Shown here: positions 1 through 9,288 of the stretch, in pieces
Layout: the number at the start of each line of letters is the position of its first letter
How positions within the stretch are numbered: position 1 is the stretch's first letter
Source of the DNA: Candidatus Omnitrophota bacterium
GTDB lineage: Bacteria; Omnitrophota; Gorgyraeia; Duberdicusellales; 4484-171
Assembly (NCBI GenBank): GCA_003154195.1
Contig: PMCS01000004.1
Location: 1-38,191, forward strand
Reading direction: 5' to 3'
Length of the DNA stretch: 38,191 nt
Program-made: the position numbers and the translations under genes
Notes under the pieces: model-generated
Seen by the model: only the letters and a program-made list of their open reading frames with translations
Told to the model about the DNA's origin: nothing
The model's database searches: none

Positions 1-112
1 AAAGATTTAAAGATTATATCTTTTCGTGGTGAAAACTATTTTGTTTTTCCTTTTTTTATCAACTTCGTGCCCTTTGTGCCTTCGTGGTAAAAATGGGTTT
101 TTTTCGTTTTTC
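1..112. repeat. Family D intergenic palindromic repeat, truncated by window edge (D1)
   Basis: aaagatttaaagattatatctttt is identical to the centre of D4 (31269-31292); ends in gtgccttcgtggtaaaa. Confidence 0.75.
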
Positions 113-172
113 ATAAAACTTTTGACACTATCTACCAATCAGCTTTCACCCCCGACCCTACCGCTACAATCA

Positions 173-1243
173 TCAGAATGTTTTCGGTTTGAAGCCAGCG
201 GGTTTGCGCACCGGCTTACCCGCGTCAGCCTGCTTTTTGAATAACTCCCTTGCGTTGTCCGCATTAAATTCAAATATCTTAAACATCCGTTTATTATCAA
301 CCAGAATAACATTGCCTTCGCTGATATATAATTCCTTAATGTTTTTGTCGTTAATAGCGGTGTCGGCCTCGACATCTTTAGACCCGATGGCCTCTTTTAT
401 TTTCTTATAATCAAACTTTAGCGCATCGGCGGTATTAACCCACGTATTGTTTTTAATATCCCGGAGGCGCCGGCCGACATAATCGATAAATTTTTCCGGA
501 TAAACGCGCTTGACTGCCAGGGCGACGATTTTTTCTTCTTTGGCGTATTCAATTTCCGGAGATGAGCGGGCCGGCGTGACAAACCAGACATTTAGTTTAT
601 ATTTATTTTCCCCGCAAAGTTTAGCCAACCCGTTTAAAACATCCCATGCCTTAGGATTATAAAAATCAACAAAAAGATCGGTGGCGCCCGGTTTTTCGCT
701 GCGTCCGATAAAATAGAAAATACCGGACAGATTATTCTTCAATAATAGCGCGCCATTTTTTTCGTCAAAGATTGCCGATACCTTGGCAAATCTAGCGTCA
801 TCCTTCAATTCAAGAGGAAGAATGAAAGCCGGCAAAGTATCAAAATTATATTTTTTTAATAATTCCTGCGCTGTTGCTTCGCGGTAGTCCAGCGTATTGA
901 AACTTAAACCAAGAAATATCGAGCGCAGGGTTTCTTGGGGCAGAGCCACGGAACAAAAGAGGCAATCTTTGTCCGTAATAATCGTCCCGCTTGTTTTCTT
1001 AACGTCAAAATAAGCGCAAACCGCTTCGGGTTTACCCGCGTTAAGGCACCGGTTAACCAGGCCTTCCCTGGGCGAACAGTCGCTATCCTGGCGGCAAGCC
1101 GGCGCAACGGTTTTAGCCGCCTCGGTTGCATTGGCAATCGTCGCGTTTTCGGTTTGCGCATAAACGCAGAAGGGATACGCAAAAAACATTATAATAAAAA
1201 TATTTTTTTGTATTTTAACCCAGGCCTTAATAATCGCTGGCAT
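173..1243 (-). CDS. Exported thioredoxin-fold-like protein, possibly tandem with a degenerate second domain
   Basis: 356 aa ORF; signal peptide IFIIMFFAYPFCVYAQ; CLFC motif followed by a cis-Pro-like TLPAFILP. Confidence 0.6.
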   Translation of the reverse strand: MPAIIKAWVKIQKNIFIIMFFAYPFCVYAQTENATIANATEAAKTVAPACRQDSDCSPREGLVNRCLNAGKPEAVCAYFDVKKTSGTIITDKDCLFCSVALPQETLRSIFLGLSFNTLDYREATAQELLKKYNFDTLPAFILPLELKDDARFAKVSAIFDEKNGALLLKNNLSGIFYFIGRSEKPGATDLFVDFYNPKAWDVLNGLAKLCGENKYKLNVWFVTPARSSPEIEYAKEEKIVALAVKRVYPEKFIDYVGRRLRDIKNNTWVNTADALKFDYKKIKEAIGSKDVEADTAINDKNIKELYISEGNVILVDNKRMFKIFEFNADNARELFKKQADAGKPVRKPAGFKPKTF

Positions 1244-1342
1244 AAATTTCTCCTCCCTTTTGCGGCATTACCAAAACAAAAAACTTCCGTCCGCAGATTT
1301 CACAATTTACAAATTCTGATACTCCCGGATTAATAAAATAAC

Positions 1343-1942
1343 TTACTTTTTATCCCTTGCCGAAATTATAACTTCATCGACCAGGCCGTAATCCTTCGCC
1401 TCCTCGGCGCTCATAAAATAATCCCGGTCGGTATCTTTAAGAATCTGTTCGATAGTTTTCCCTGTATGAAACGACATGATTTCATTGACTTTTTGCCTCA
1501 AACGTAAAATCTCATTCGTCTGGCGGGAAATATCTTCCGCCGTGCCCTGCACCCCGCCCCAGGGCTGATGAATCATTATCCGCGAATTAGGCAAAGCGCG
1601 GCGTTTGCCTTTTGTCCCGGCGCAAAGCAGAACCGCGCCCATACTGGCGGCCTGGCCGACGCAATAAGTCGCCACATCGCACTTTAAAAATTGAATCGTG
1701 TCATAAATCGCTAATCCGGCGGTAATTGCCCCTCCGGGGGTGTTGATATAGACATTAATATCTTTAGTTACATCGTCCATTTGCAAAAACAACAGCTGCG
1801 CGATAATAACATTGGCAACCATATCGTCGATGGGCGTGCCGATAAATAAAACCCTGTCCTTTAAAAGGCGGGAATAGATATCGTAGGCGCGTTCAACCTG
1901 GCCGGTTTTTTCGATCACAATAGGAACGTATTGATTGTTCAT
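1343..1942 (-). CDS. clpP: ATP-dependent Clp protease proteolytic subunit ClpP
   Basis: [11 protein letters not shown] (Ser), MIHQPWGG (His), Asp region; 199 aa; SD-like ggaggtt upstream. Confidence 0.97.
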   Translation of the reverse strand: MNNQYVPIVIEKTGQVERAYDIYSRLLKDRVLFIGTPIDDMVANVIIAQLLFLQMDDVTKDINVYINTPGGAITAGLAIYDTIQFLKCDVATYCVGQAASMGAVLLCAGTKGKRRALPNSRIMIHQPWGGVQGTAEDISRQTNEILRLRQKVNEIMSFHTGKTIEQILKDTDRDYFMSAEEAKDYGLVDEVIISARDKK

Positions 1943-1960
1943 ATCAACCTCCTTAAAAAC

Positions 1961-2084
1961 TTGGTTAGGGTAAGGGTAACGATGCCAGTATGGGTTAGGG
2001 TTAAGGTGAAGGCCTTAGAATTAGTATCGGCCCTAACCCTTGCCTTAACCCAAACCGGCTTCTTTACCCTAGCCTTAACCGATT
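1961..2084. repeat. Family A palindromic repeat, hexamer-period (A1)
   Basis: Left arm ggttagggtaagggtaacgatgccagtatgggttagggttaagg is largely complementary to right arm ccctaacccttgccttaacccaaaccggcttctttaccctagccttaacc. Confidence 0.9.
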
Positions 2085-2096
2085 AACGTATCTCTC

Positions 2097-2987
2097 TCAC
2101 TCTGTATAATCAGCCTGGCTCAACAAATATCCCAAAACAACCTCGCCTAGATTATGCTCGGGTTTTAGGCCTTCCTTTTTGGCGATTGCCTCTAAGATAT
2201 AGTATAATTTTACTTCTTCTTCGGCCAGCGGTTTCAGCTTTTCCTCGATATCTTTTTTATATTTTTCGATATCCTCTTCCGGAATATTTCTTGAACGCAG
2301 ATGATACAACTCCCTATCCATTAATTCTTTATGGCGCTCTTCCAGCTCATGCCGGGGGATATCGGTTTTAATTTTATCTAAAAGGTGCTTGGAAATCTGG
2401 CTGTCGATCTTACGCCGCCTTTCTCTCAGTTTTTCGACAAAAATCTCGGCTTTTACCGCCTCGCGAAATCCGGCGATATTAGGATAGCCCGCCCATCGGG
2501 CTAAATCATCGTCATTTAAATCTTTTTCGGTAGCTTTCTTTATTTCTTCTTTAATATTGGTCAAAACTTTCTCGATTTCCTCTTCCTTGACCTCAGCCGC
2601 CTTATCCTTAACCTTGATCCCCCGATATTCCGCTTCGTCAAGCTCCAGTTGCGGTTTGATTTCAAGCTGAGCGCAAAATTTTAAGCTTTTATCGGTAAAT
2701 TCAATGTCGGAAATATCAGGGTTGCCGGCGGGAATAAGCTTATTTTCATCCAGGGCATTTTTATAATACACCGGAAGCATTTTTTTTAAAAATTCTTCCT
2801 TAAGCGACCCGGAATATCTTTTCTCTAAAACATCCAGCGGCGCGCTCCCCGGACGAAACCCGGGAACTTTTAAAGACTTGCCGATTTCGGCATAAGCCTC
2901 TTTTCTGTCCCGGGACAGGTTCTCTTCTTCGATTGTGACAGTTATGATTCTTTTTAGCTTATCAATTTTTTTTACTTCCGTTTTCAT
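2097..2987 (-). CDS. tig: Trigger factor-like chaperone lacking the PPIase domain
   Basis: N-terminal ribosome-binding motif GFRPGSAPLDVLEKRY and C-terminal helical domain; 296 aa with no FKBP-like segment. Confidence 0.88.
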   Translation of the reverse strand: MKTEVKKIDKLKRIITVTIEEENLSRDRKEAYAEIGKSLKVPGFRPGSAPLDVLEKRYSGSLKEEFLKKMLPVYYKNALDENKLIPAGNPDISDIEFTDKSLKFCAQLEIKPQLELDEAEYRGIKVKDKAAEVKEEEIEKVLTNIKEEIKKATEKDLNDDDLARWAGYPNIAGFREAVKAEIFVEKLRERRRKIDSQISKHLLDKIKTDIPRHELEERHKELMDRELYHLRSRNIPEEDIEKYKKDIEEKLKPLAEEEVKLYYILEAIAKKEGLKPEHNLGEVVLGYLLSQADYTE

Positions 2988-3023
2988 TATAGATTCTCCT
3001 CAATATTAATATGTCTGTTATTT

Positions 3024-3044
3024 AAATCCGCCCAGGGCGGATTT
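3024..3044. repeat. Perfect 10-bp hairpin aaatccgccc-a-gggcggattt
   Basis: Direct base-by-base complementarity. Confidence 0.9.
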
Positions 3045-3048
3045 GCCG

Positions 3049-3086
3049 ATAAATTCACCTTGCGGCTTGCCGCAAGGTGAATTTAT
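3049..3086. repeat. Perfect 18-bp dyad (2-nt loop) abutting the lptB stop codon
   Basis: ataaattcaccttgcggc-tt-gccgcaaggtgaatttat. Confidence 0.92.
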
Positions 3087-3809
3087 TTACATCCGGAAAT
3101 CTTTACCCAGATAAACCTCTTTCGCCTTGGTATCATTTATCAAATCGCTCGAGGTGCCGGAAATAAAAATATTTCCCTCGGCGATCAGGTACGCCCGATC
3201 AGTTATGGAAAGTGTCTCGCGCACATTATGATCGGTCAACAGTATTCCGATGCCTCTTTGTTTAAGGTCGGCAATAATCTCTTTTGCTTCACCGACCACA
3301 ATCGGGTCGATTCCGGAAAATGGTTCATCCAGCAAAAGAAAAGACGGATTATTCACCAAAGCCCTAGTAATCTCAAGCCGGCGTGTTTCGCCGCCGCTTA
3401 GCGTATAGGCTTTATTTTTTCTCAAATGAGAGATCTTAAGTTCTTTCAACAGTTCCTCGAGCCGCCGGTTGCGTTCCGTCGAACTCAGCTCAAGCGTTTC
3501 CAATATCGCCATGATATTCTCTTCGACGGTAAGTTTACGAAAAACCGACGGTTCCTGAGAAAGGTAACCGATACCGTAACGCGCTCTGGTATGAACCGGC
3601 AAATACGTTATATCCTGATTATCAAATAAAATCTCCCCGCTGTCGGGAGAAACAATACCGACAATCATATAAAAAGTAGTGGTTTTACCGGCGCCGTTGG
3701 GCCCAAGCAAACCCACAATTTCTCCCCGGTTTACCGAAAGCGATACGTTTCGCACTACCGTCCGGTAGCCGTAGGATTTGATTAAATTATTCACCTCAAG
3801 TAATTTCAT
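3087..3809 (-). CDS. lptB: LPS export ABC transporter ATP-binding protein LptB
   Basis: Walker [15 protein letters not shown] signature, Walker B FLLLDEP; LptB-like throughout. Confidence 0.95.
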   Translation of the reverse strand: MKLLEVNNLIKSYGYRTVVRNVSLSVNRGEIVGLLGPNGAGKTTTFYMIVGIVSPDSGEILFDNQDITYLPVHTRARYGIGYLSQEPSVFRKLTVEENIMAILETLELSSTERNRRLEELLKELKISHLRKNKAYTLSGGETRRLEITRALVNNPSFLLLDEPFSGIDPIVVGEAKEIIADLKQRGIGILLTDHNVRETLSITDRAYLIAEGNIFISGTSSDLINDTKAKEVYLGKDFRM

Positions 3810-4648
3810 AAATGAGGAGACTTATCCCCTTCCTTAGAGAAGTATATAACTTTTGGCCTGCCTTCAAGCGTAAGCCGGTCATCCACGGCGAAATAGGTAG
3901 CCTTGCGCGCGTAAGTAACGTTTTCCTCTTTTAATATCTTCACTTTACCGATGCAGATTATTTTTACCATCCGTTTGTTTTTCGCGTCAAAAAATACTAC
4001 CGCCTTATCGCAAAAAATCTTAGCTTGCTCGCTCTCGATAACGACATCTTTTATAAAAACAGCCCGGCCCTTGTTGTAATCGATTTTCAAAGGCCCTACG
4101 CTGGTAGCAATAACCGGTTTTTTATCGCTGCCGCCGGGGACAAATCTGGCGTTTACATCCTCCTCAAAGTCGGCGTTTTGAAGCGCGGTATCGGCAGTGA
4201 AACCCTTCGCCTTCACCTCGACGCTCTTATTTCCTACCCTTACCCAATCGTCGGTTTCAACAATATTTTCATTGCGGTGCCAGTTTAAACGATTCGTGTC
4301 AAAAGAAATACCCTGGCGGTTTTCAATATGGACATTATCTCTCAAAAAAATATTCATATTTTCCTTACTCAACTTGGCGACATCGGACATTATCTTAACC
4401 TCATCGTTGGTAGTGTAATAGGTAGCCTTCATCACATCGATATCGATATCCTTATCGTAAATCGTAGCGTAATCACCCCTCACCTCCCAATCCTGCAAAC
4501 CGTTTTCTTTATAATTAGAAAGGTAGAAATCCTTAATCCTCTGCTTGGCAGCGCCGGTCGCGTTCACGGCAGTAAGATTCTGCCCGAATGCCGTTAGGGC
4601 AAATAAAATATTAAAAAGTAAAAAGGATATTTTTTGTTTTAAAAACAT
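3806..4648 (-). CDS. Putative LptC-LptA fusion for LPS transport
   Basis: 280 aa with signal peptide; LptC-like [12 protein letters not shown]...TYYTTNDEV, then OstA/LptA-like half [19 protein letters not shown]...[13 protein letters not shown]; 4-nt overlap with lptB. Confidence 0.75.
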   Translation of the reverse strand: MFLKQKISFLLFNILFALTAFGQNLTAVNATGAAKQRIKDFYLSNYKENGLQDWEVRGDYATIYDKDIDIDVMKATYYTTNDEVKIMSDVAKLSKENMNIFLRDNVHIENRQGISFDTNRLNWHRNENIVETDDWVRVGNKSVEVKAKGFTADTALQNADFEEDVNARFVPGGSDKKPVIATSVGPLKIDYNKGRAVFIKDVVIESEQAKIFCDKAVVFFDAKNKRMVKIICIGKVKILKEENVTYARKATYFAVDDRLTLEGRPKVIYFSKEGDKSPHL

Positions 4649-4704
4649 ATTAATATACCAAATTAACGGGTAAAGTCAAATTGCAAAAATTTTAAAATTT
4701 AGAC

Positions 4705-5244
4705 TCAAACTTTCAGAAACCTACTAATTATATCCCCAAGTCCCCGCGCCTCGATAATAAGATCGACGACTTCCCTCACCGCCCCTTCTCCGCCGTATCG
4801 TTCAGTCACATAGGCGGCGGCTTTTTTTATAACCGACGGCGCATCGCCGACCGTAACCGGAACCCCGACTTTTTTCATCAACCCCAGATCGAGCAGGTCA
4901 TCGCCCATAAAACACATTTCGCCTTCGCTGACTTTATATTGTTTCTTTATCAGCGGCAGGCTCTGTTCCTTAGGTAAAATCCCGGCAAAAACTTGCGCGA
5001 TTTTCATATCGCGCGCGCGGCGGCGGACAACCGGGCCGTCCTTGGCGGTAATGATTATCGTTTTAATACCGGCCGCGGCCAAAAGAACTACTCCCAGGCC
5101 GTCTTTAACATTAAAAATCTTCGATTCACCGCCATGGCTGTCATAAATTATCTCGCCCCTGGTCAAAACCCCGTCGACATCAAGCAAAAGAAGTTTTACT
5201 TTTTTGAATAAATCTTTAGTATTGCGGCTTTTTCCACGCGGCAT
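4705..5244 (-). CDS. kdsC: 3-deoxy-D-manno-octulosonate 8-phosphate phosphatase KdsC
   Basis: HAD motif LLLLDVDGVLTRGEI, FMGDDLLDLGLM. Confidence 0.93.
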   Translation of the reverse strand: MPRGKSRNTKDLFKKVKLLLLDVDGVLTRGEIIYDSHGGESKIFNVKDGLGVVLLAAAGIKTIIITAKDGPVVRRRARDMKIAQVFAGILPKEQSLPLIKKQYKVSEGEMCFMGDDLLDLGLMKKVGVPVTVGDAPSVIKKAAAYVTERYGGEGAVREVVDLIIEARGLGDIISRFLKV

Positions 5245-5284
5245 ATTATTTTATACCAAAATATTTTATTGTTTTCAAAACGGA

Positions 5285-5350
5285 CGGGACTCAGGCCTGT
5301 CCCTACGATATCCGCGATCATCTGCTTCTTCCAATCCGCGATCATCTGCG
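5285..5350. repeat. Small intergenic repeat: gggac..gtccc hairpin plus two direct copies of atccgcgatcatctgc
   Basis: 16-nt copies at 5310-5325 and 5334-5349. Confidence 0.8.
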
Positions 5351-5353
5351 CTA

Positions 5354-6334
5354 TCAAATAATGCCGGCCGCAATCAAATCCTGGATATCCAGCATGCCCA
5401 CGGGATGGTTATAGTCATCGACGACCGGCACTTCGTCAATCTTTTTCTTTTCTAAAACCTTAAGCGCCTCGGAAGCCAAATCATTATCGTTGACCGTGAC
5501 CGGATTCTTCGTCATTACGTCTTTTATTTTATTTTTTAAAAGATGGGGAAAGCGCTCCAGATTACGCCGCAAATCTCCGTCCGTAAATATCCCGATTAGC
5601 CTGTTTGCACTATCGACTATGACCGCGGCGCCGGCATGAGAAGAGGTGATTTTCACCAGCACGTCTTTTACAAGAGCCTCTTCGTGGACCACCGGATTAA
5701 ATTTACCCTTGCGCATTATATCCCTGACTTTCAATAAAAGCCGCCGGCCCAAAGAACCGCGGGGATGAAAAAGGGCGAAGTCTTTTTCCTGAAAACCTTT
5801 TATTTTCATCAGAATCACGGAAATCGCGTCGCAGGCCGCCAACATCGCCGTAGTGGAAGTTGTAGGCGCCAACCCCAGGGCGCAGGCTTCCCGGTTTATT
5901 CTCACATTTACCACGCTGTCGGAATAACGCGCTAAACTGGAATTACTATTCGCGGTAAACGCTATAATCCGGGCGCCGATTTTTTTTACAAACGGTATAA
6001 GGGTTTTAACTTCTTCGGTTTCCCCGCTATAGGATAAAACCGCGACCACATCATCCTCTTTAATCCGTCCTAGATCGCCATGGACGGCTTCGGCGGCATG
6101 CAGCCAGAAGCTGGATGTCCCCGTGGAAGAAAGCGTGGCGGAAAATTTCTGGCCGATGATCCCGGCTTTGCCCATACCCGTAACAACAATTCTTCCTTTA
6201 CAATCGGATAAAATTTTCAAAGTTTCCAGAAAATCTTCGTTCAGGATTCGCTTTAACCCCAAAATCCCTTCCGCTTCGATATCAAAAACATCCCGCGCCC
6301 AATCTAATATCTCTTCATTTTTGAAACGCTTCAT
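5354..6334 (-). CDS. kdsD: Arabinose-5-phosphate isomerase KdsD/KpsF (SIS + CBS pair)
   Basis: SIS domain TGMGKAGIIGQKFSATLSSTGT and two CBS domains. Confidence 0.95.
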   Translation of the reverse strand: MKRFKNEEILDWARDVFDIEAEGILGLKRILNEDFLETLKILSDCKGRIVVTGMGKAGIIGQKFSATLSSTGTSSFWLHAAEAVHGDLGRIKEDDVVAVLSYSGETEEVKTLIPFVKKIGARIIAFTANSNSSLARYSDSVVNVRINREACALGLAPTTSTTAMLAACDAISVILMKIKGFQEKDFALFHPRGSLGRRLLLKVRDIMRKGKFNPVVHEEALVKDVLVKITSSHAGAAVIVDSANRLIGIFTDGDLRRNLERFPHLLKNKIKDVMTKNPVTVNDNDLASEALKVLEKKKIDEVPVVDDYNHPVGMLDIQDLIAAGII

Positions 6335-6354
6335 TTTTACCTCTTATCTTTTAT

Positions 6355-7584
6355 CTATTCGAACTTAATCTCATCCAGATATATAGTGGATTCTTCTTTA
6401 TTTTCATTGATTTTTGCTACCCAACAGAAACCGCCTGTAATATAAGACATATTTTTGTCTTTTAAATCGAGAGTATACTGCGTCCATTCTTTGTTCAACA
6501 CGAGCGGCCCGCTGCTGACAATATCCGAATCGGGAAATGCTCCGGAAATGCCGCCTACCTTGAATCCCTCTACGCATTCCCCGCCCTTAGCGCCCCTTGC
6601 CCAGAATGTCAGCTTGCTGGCTTTAGAGAGGTTATATCCGGCGTCAACATAACCCCAGTTATTGGCCTGGCTCTGCCAAAAAATACCTGCCCAGCCCGCG
6701 CCCTGATAGCCGCAGCTGCAGTAATTAATTTTAATGCAGGTATTTCCCGAATAAGGATTCTCCGGACAGGCTCCCTCATATTTTATATCGCCGTAATCGC
6801 CCATCCATCCGGAGGGAATAAAATGGTTCTTTACAGAATTAGCGTCCGCATAGACATAAAAAGGCATATCCTGAAGGGATCTTGTTTCAGCCTTTAAGTT
6901 CGGGTCGAATTCAAATTTTATTTCATCCAAATAAAAGGTACACCCCTGGGGGTTGAAAGCCGTAGAAGTCATCCAGGCAAATCCTCCGTTTAGATAGGAA
7001 AGGTCTTTGCCAACCAGACTTATGGTGTATTGTTTCCAGGTATTCGTTAATTCTATAGGCGCTGTTTCTACTGCCGTAGAATCGGAATAAGCCCCTTTTA
7101 TGCCGCCGACCATAAATTTCTGGATTACCTCTCCGCCCTTGGCGCCCCTGGCCCAAAAGGTAACCTTATTCATACCGCTAAGGTCAAAACCGCCCGTTTT
7201 CGACCCCCAGTTGTTCGCCGGATTCTGCCAATACACCCCGGCCCAGGCGTTGCCCTGTTTCTTGTTCGCACGATAAACAAACTGAAGGCAGGTCGCCCCG
7301 CGATAGGGATTGCCAGTGGACTGGTCGTTAAGACTGATATCTCCGTAGTCGCCCATCCAACCGGAAGAAGAGTAATGGTTATCTTTATCATCTTTATCCC
7401 GATAAACGATAAACTCCTTTATATTACCTACGGATGATCCCTTTATCAAACCTATGGCGTCTACTTTAGCCGGCCCCGATTCGTGATACTTGTCTTCCTC
7501 GCAATGAGTGATATTGAAATCAGCGGCGCAAGCGTGCCCTGTCGCCATGGTTAATATCAATAACATAAATACCGTCGTCTTCAT
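6355..7584 (-). CDS. Exported protein of two homologous ~165-aa beta-rich domains, possibly carbohydrate-binding
   Basis: SGWMGDYGDI, NPY.G.TC, WAG.(Y/F)WQ..ANNWG, TFWARGAKGGE and YLDEIKFE each occur twice; signal peptide present. Confidence 0.65.
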   Translation of the reverse strand: MKTTVFMLLILTMATGHACAADFNITHCEEDKYHESGPAKVDAIGLIKGSSVGNIKEFIVYRDKDDKDNHYSSSGWMGDYGDISLNDQSTGNPYRGATCLQFVYRANKKQGNAWAGVYWQNPANNWGSKTGGFDLSGMNKVTFWARGAKGGEVIQKFMVGGIKGAYSDSTAVETAPIELTNTWKQYTISLVGKDLSYLNGGFAWMTSTAFNPQGCTFYLDEIKFEFDPNLKAETRSLQDMPFYVYADANSVKNHFIPSGWMGDYGDIKYEGACPENPYSGNTCIKINYCSCGYQGAGWAGIFWQSQANNWGYVDAGYNLSKASKLTFWARGAKGGECVEGFKVGGISGAFPDSDIVSSGPLVLNKEWTQYTLDLKDKNMSYITGGFCWVAKINENKEESTIYLDEIKFE

Positions 7585-7587
7585 TTT

Positions 7588-8379
7588 TTATTTTATCGCG
7601 GTTCGAATTTTAAAAATAGTCTTCAGCAACGCCCCGACTTTACCCAACGGGTATACCGCATGCTTATCGGAAAGGGCGGCCGACGGCTTAGAGTGTACTT
7701 CCATAAATAACCCATCCACGCCGCAGGCAACCGCAGCTTTTGCCAAAGGCGCGACAAATTCCCGGTCGCCTCCGGAAATACCGCCGGCGGCGGAAGGACG
7801 CTGCAGAGAGTGGGTCGCGTCATAGACAACCGGATAACCTAATTTCCTTAGCCATAAAAATGAGCGGAAATCAACGACTAAATTATTGTAGCCAAAGGAG
7901 CTCCCTCTCTCGGTAATAATAATTTTATCATTCCCCGTTGATTTTATCTTTTCCACGATATACTTTATATCCCCGGGAGCCAGAAACTGCCCTTTTTTGA
8001 TATTGATAATTTTTTTTGTCTTAGCCGCGGCCAGAATCAAATCGGTTTGCCGGCATAAAAAAGCGGGAATTTGTATAATATCCAGGACCGCGGCGGCGGC
8101 TTTTACCTGATCGACACAGTGTACGTCGCTCAAAATCGGAACGTTACACTTAGTTTTCACTTTTTCCAAAATTTTCAGCCCCCGTGATAAACCGGGCCCC
8201 CGGTAGGAACCGACCGAGGTACGGTTTGCCTTATCAAAACTGGCTTTAAAAATAAAAAGTACGTCCGGATAAGCGGCGGTCAAATCTTTGAGATAAAAAG
8301 CCGTATCCATCGTTGACGCTTCATTTTCCATCACGCACGGCCCGGCGATAAATATGAATTTGTCTTTATATTCGATCAT
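7588..8379 (-). CDS. kdsA: 2-dehydro-3-deoxyphosphooctonate aldolase KdsA
   Basis: FIAGPCVMENE, FKASFDKANRTS, GPGLSRGLKIL, ITERGSSFGYNNLVVDFRS. Confidence 0.97.
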   Translation of the reverse strand: MIEYKDKFIFIAGPCVMENEASTMDTAFYLKDLTAAYPDVLFIFKASFDKANRTSVGSYRGPGLSRGLKILEKVKTKCNVPILSDVHCVDQVKAAAAVLDIIQIPAFLCRQTDLILAAAKTKKIINIKKGQFLAPGDIKYIVEKIKSTGNDKIIITERGSSFGYNNLVVDFRSFLWLRKLGYPVVYDATHSLQRPSAAGGISGGDREFVAPLAKAAVACGVDGLFMEVHSKPSAALSDKHAVYPLGKVGALLKTIFKIRTAIK

Positions 8380-8395
8380 AGTTAGAAGGGAATTC

Positions 8396-9145
8396 CTAGA
8401 TTTTAGCCGCGGATGATTCCCGCTGCGCCATGATTATTTCCGCCGCCGCTAGATCAGCTTCGGTATCCACGCCGTGGGAATCAAATTTTGTTTCGATGAC
8501 TCTTATTTTATACCCTGCCTCCAGAACCCTGAGTTGTTCAAGTTTTTCCGCCGCTTCCAATTCAGAATGAGGAAGATTTTTAAACATGAAAAGAAAATCT
8601 TTCGTGTAAGCATAAATACCGATATGTTTATAGTACGCCCCGGCAATATCTTTGTCCCGCAAATAGGGTATGGGAAACCGGGAAAAATAAAGCGCGTAAT
8701 TATTCCGGTCGCAAACAACTTTTACAATGCTGGGGTTATCAATCTGGCTGTTATCTTCAATTTTCTTTTTAGCCGTTGCCATAACCAGGCCGTCGTTACC
8801 CAGCATCTCCTGCGCGAGCGAATCAACAAGCGAATAATGCAAAAACGGCTCGTCCGCCTGGATATTGATCACGATCTTAGCGTCAATATCCCGCACCGCT
8901 TCGGCAATTCTATCCGTGCCGGAGTTGTGTTTTGGCGAAGTCATCATTACTTCGGCGCCAAACTCCAAGGCGACTTCTTTGATTTTGACGTCATCGCAGG
9001 CAATAATCAAATGGTCCAGGGAATGAGCCCGGGAAGCCGCTTCCCAAACCCACTGGAGAATCGTCTTGCCGCCGATTTTGCGGATAAGCTTAAAAGGAAG
9101 CCTTGTTGAGTGGTAACGCGCCGGGATAACGCCGATTATGTTCAT
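8396..9145 (-). CDS. kdsB: CMP-Kdo synthetase KdsB
   Basis: IGVIPARYHSTRLPFK, NIQADEPF, GIYAYTKDFL. Confidence 0.96.
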   Translation of the reverse strand: MNIIGVIPARYHSTRLPFKLIRKIGGKTILQWVWEAASRAHSLDHLIIACDDVKIKEVALEFGAEVMMTSPKHNSGTDRIAEAVRDIDAKIVINIQADEPFLHYSLVDSLAQEMLGNDGLVMATAKKKIEDNSQIDNPSIVKVVCDRNNYALYFSRFPIPYLRDKDIAGAYYKHIGIYAYTKDFLFMFKNLPHSELEAAEKLEQLRVLEAGYKIRVIETKFDSHGVDTEADLAAAEIIMAQRESSAAKI

Positions 9146-9195
9146 AACCTACACCCTTTAGCCGTAAAGACAACTAAGCGATCATTTTCGGGATT

Positions 9196-9284
9196 TCATT
9201 TTAAATTGGTCATTGAGCATTTATCATTTTAAATTTTTAAAAATGACAAATGTCCAATGGTCAATGATAATTTTAAAATGGGTT
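9196..9284. repeat. Family B palindromic repeat, heptamer-period (B1)
   Basis: cattttaaattggtcattgagcatttatcattttaaatttttaaaaatgacaaatgtccaatggtcaatgataattttaaaatg. Confidence 0.9.
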
Positions 9285-9288
9285 AATG

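Noticed and set aside
26-244. 72-aa ORF in the track
   Set aside because: Lies across repeat D1 and the antisense of the thioredoxin-like gene; low-complexity, no SD
935-1333. 132-aa plus-strand ORF
   Set aside because: Antisense to the exported thioredoxin-like gene; no recognisable domain
8474-9109. 211-aa plus-strand ORF
   Set aside because: Fully antisense to kdsB, whose motifs are clear
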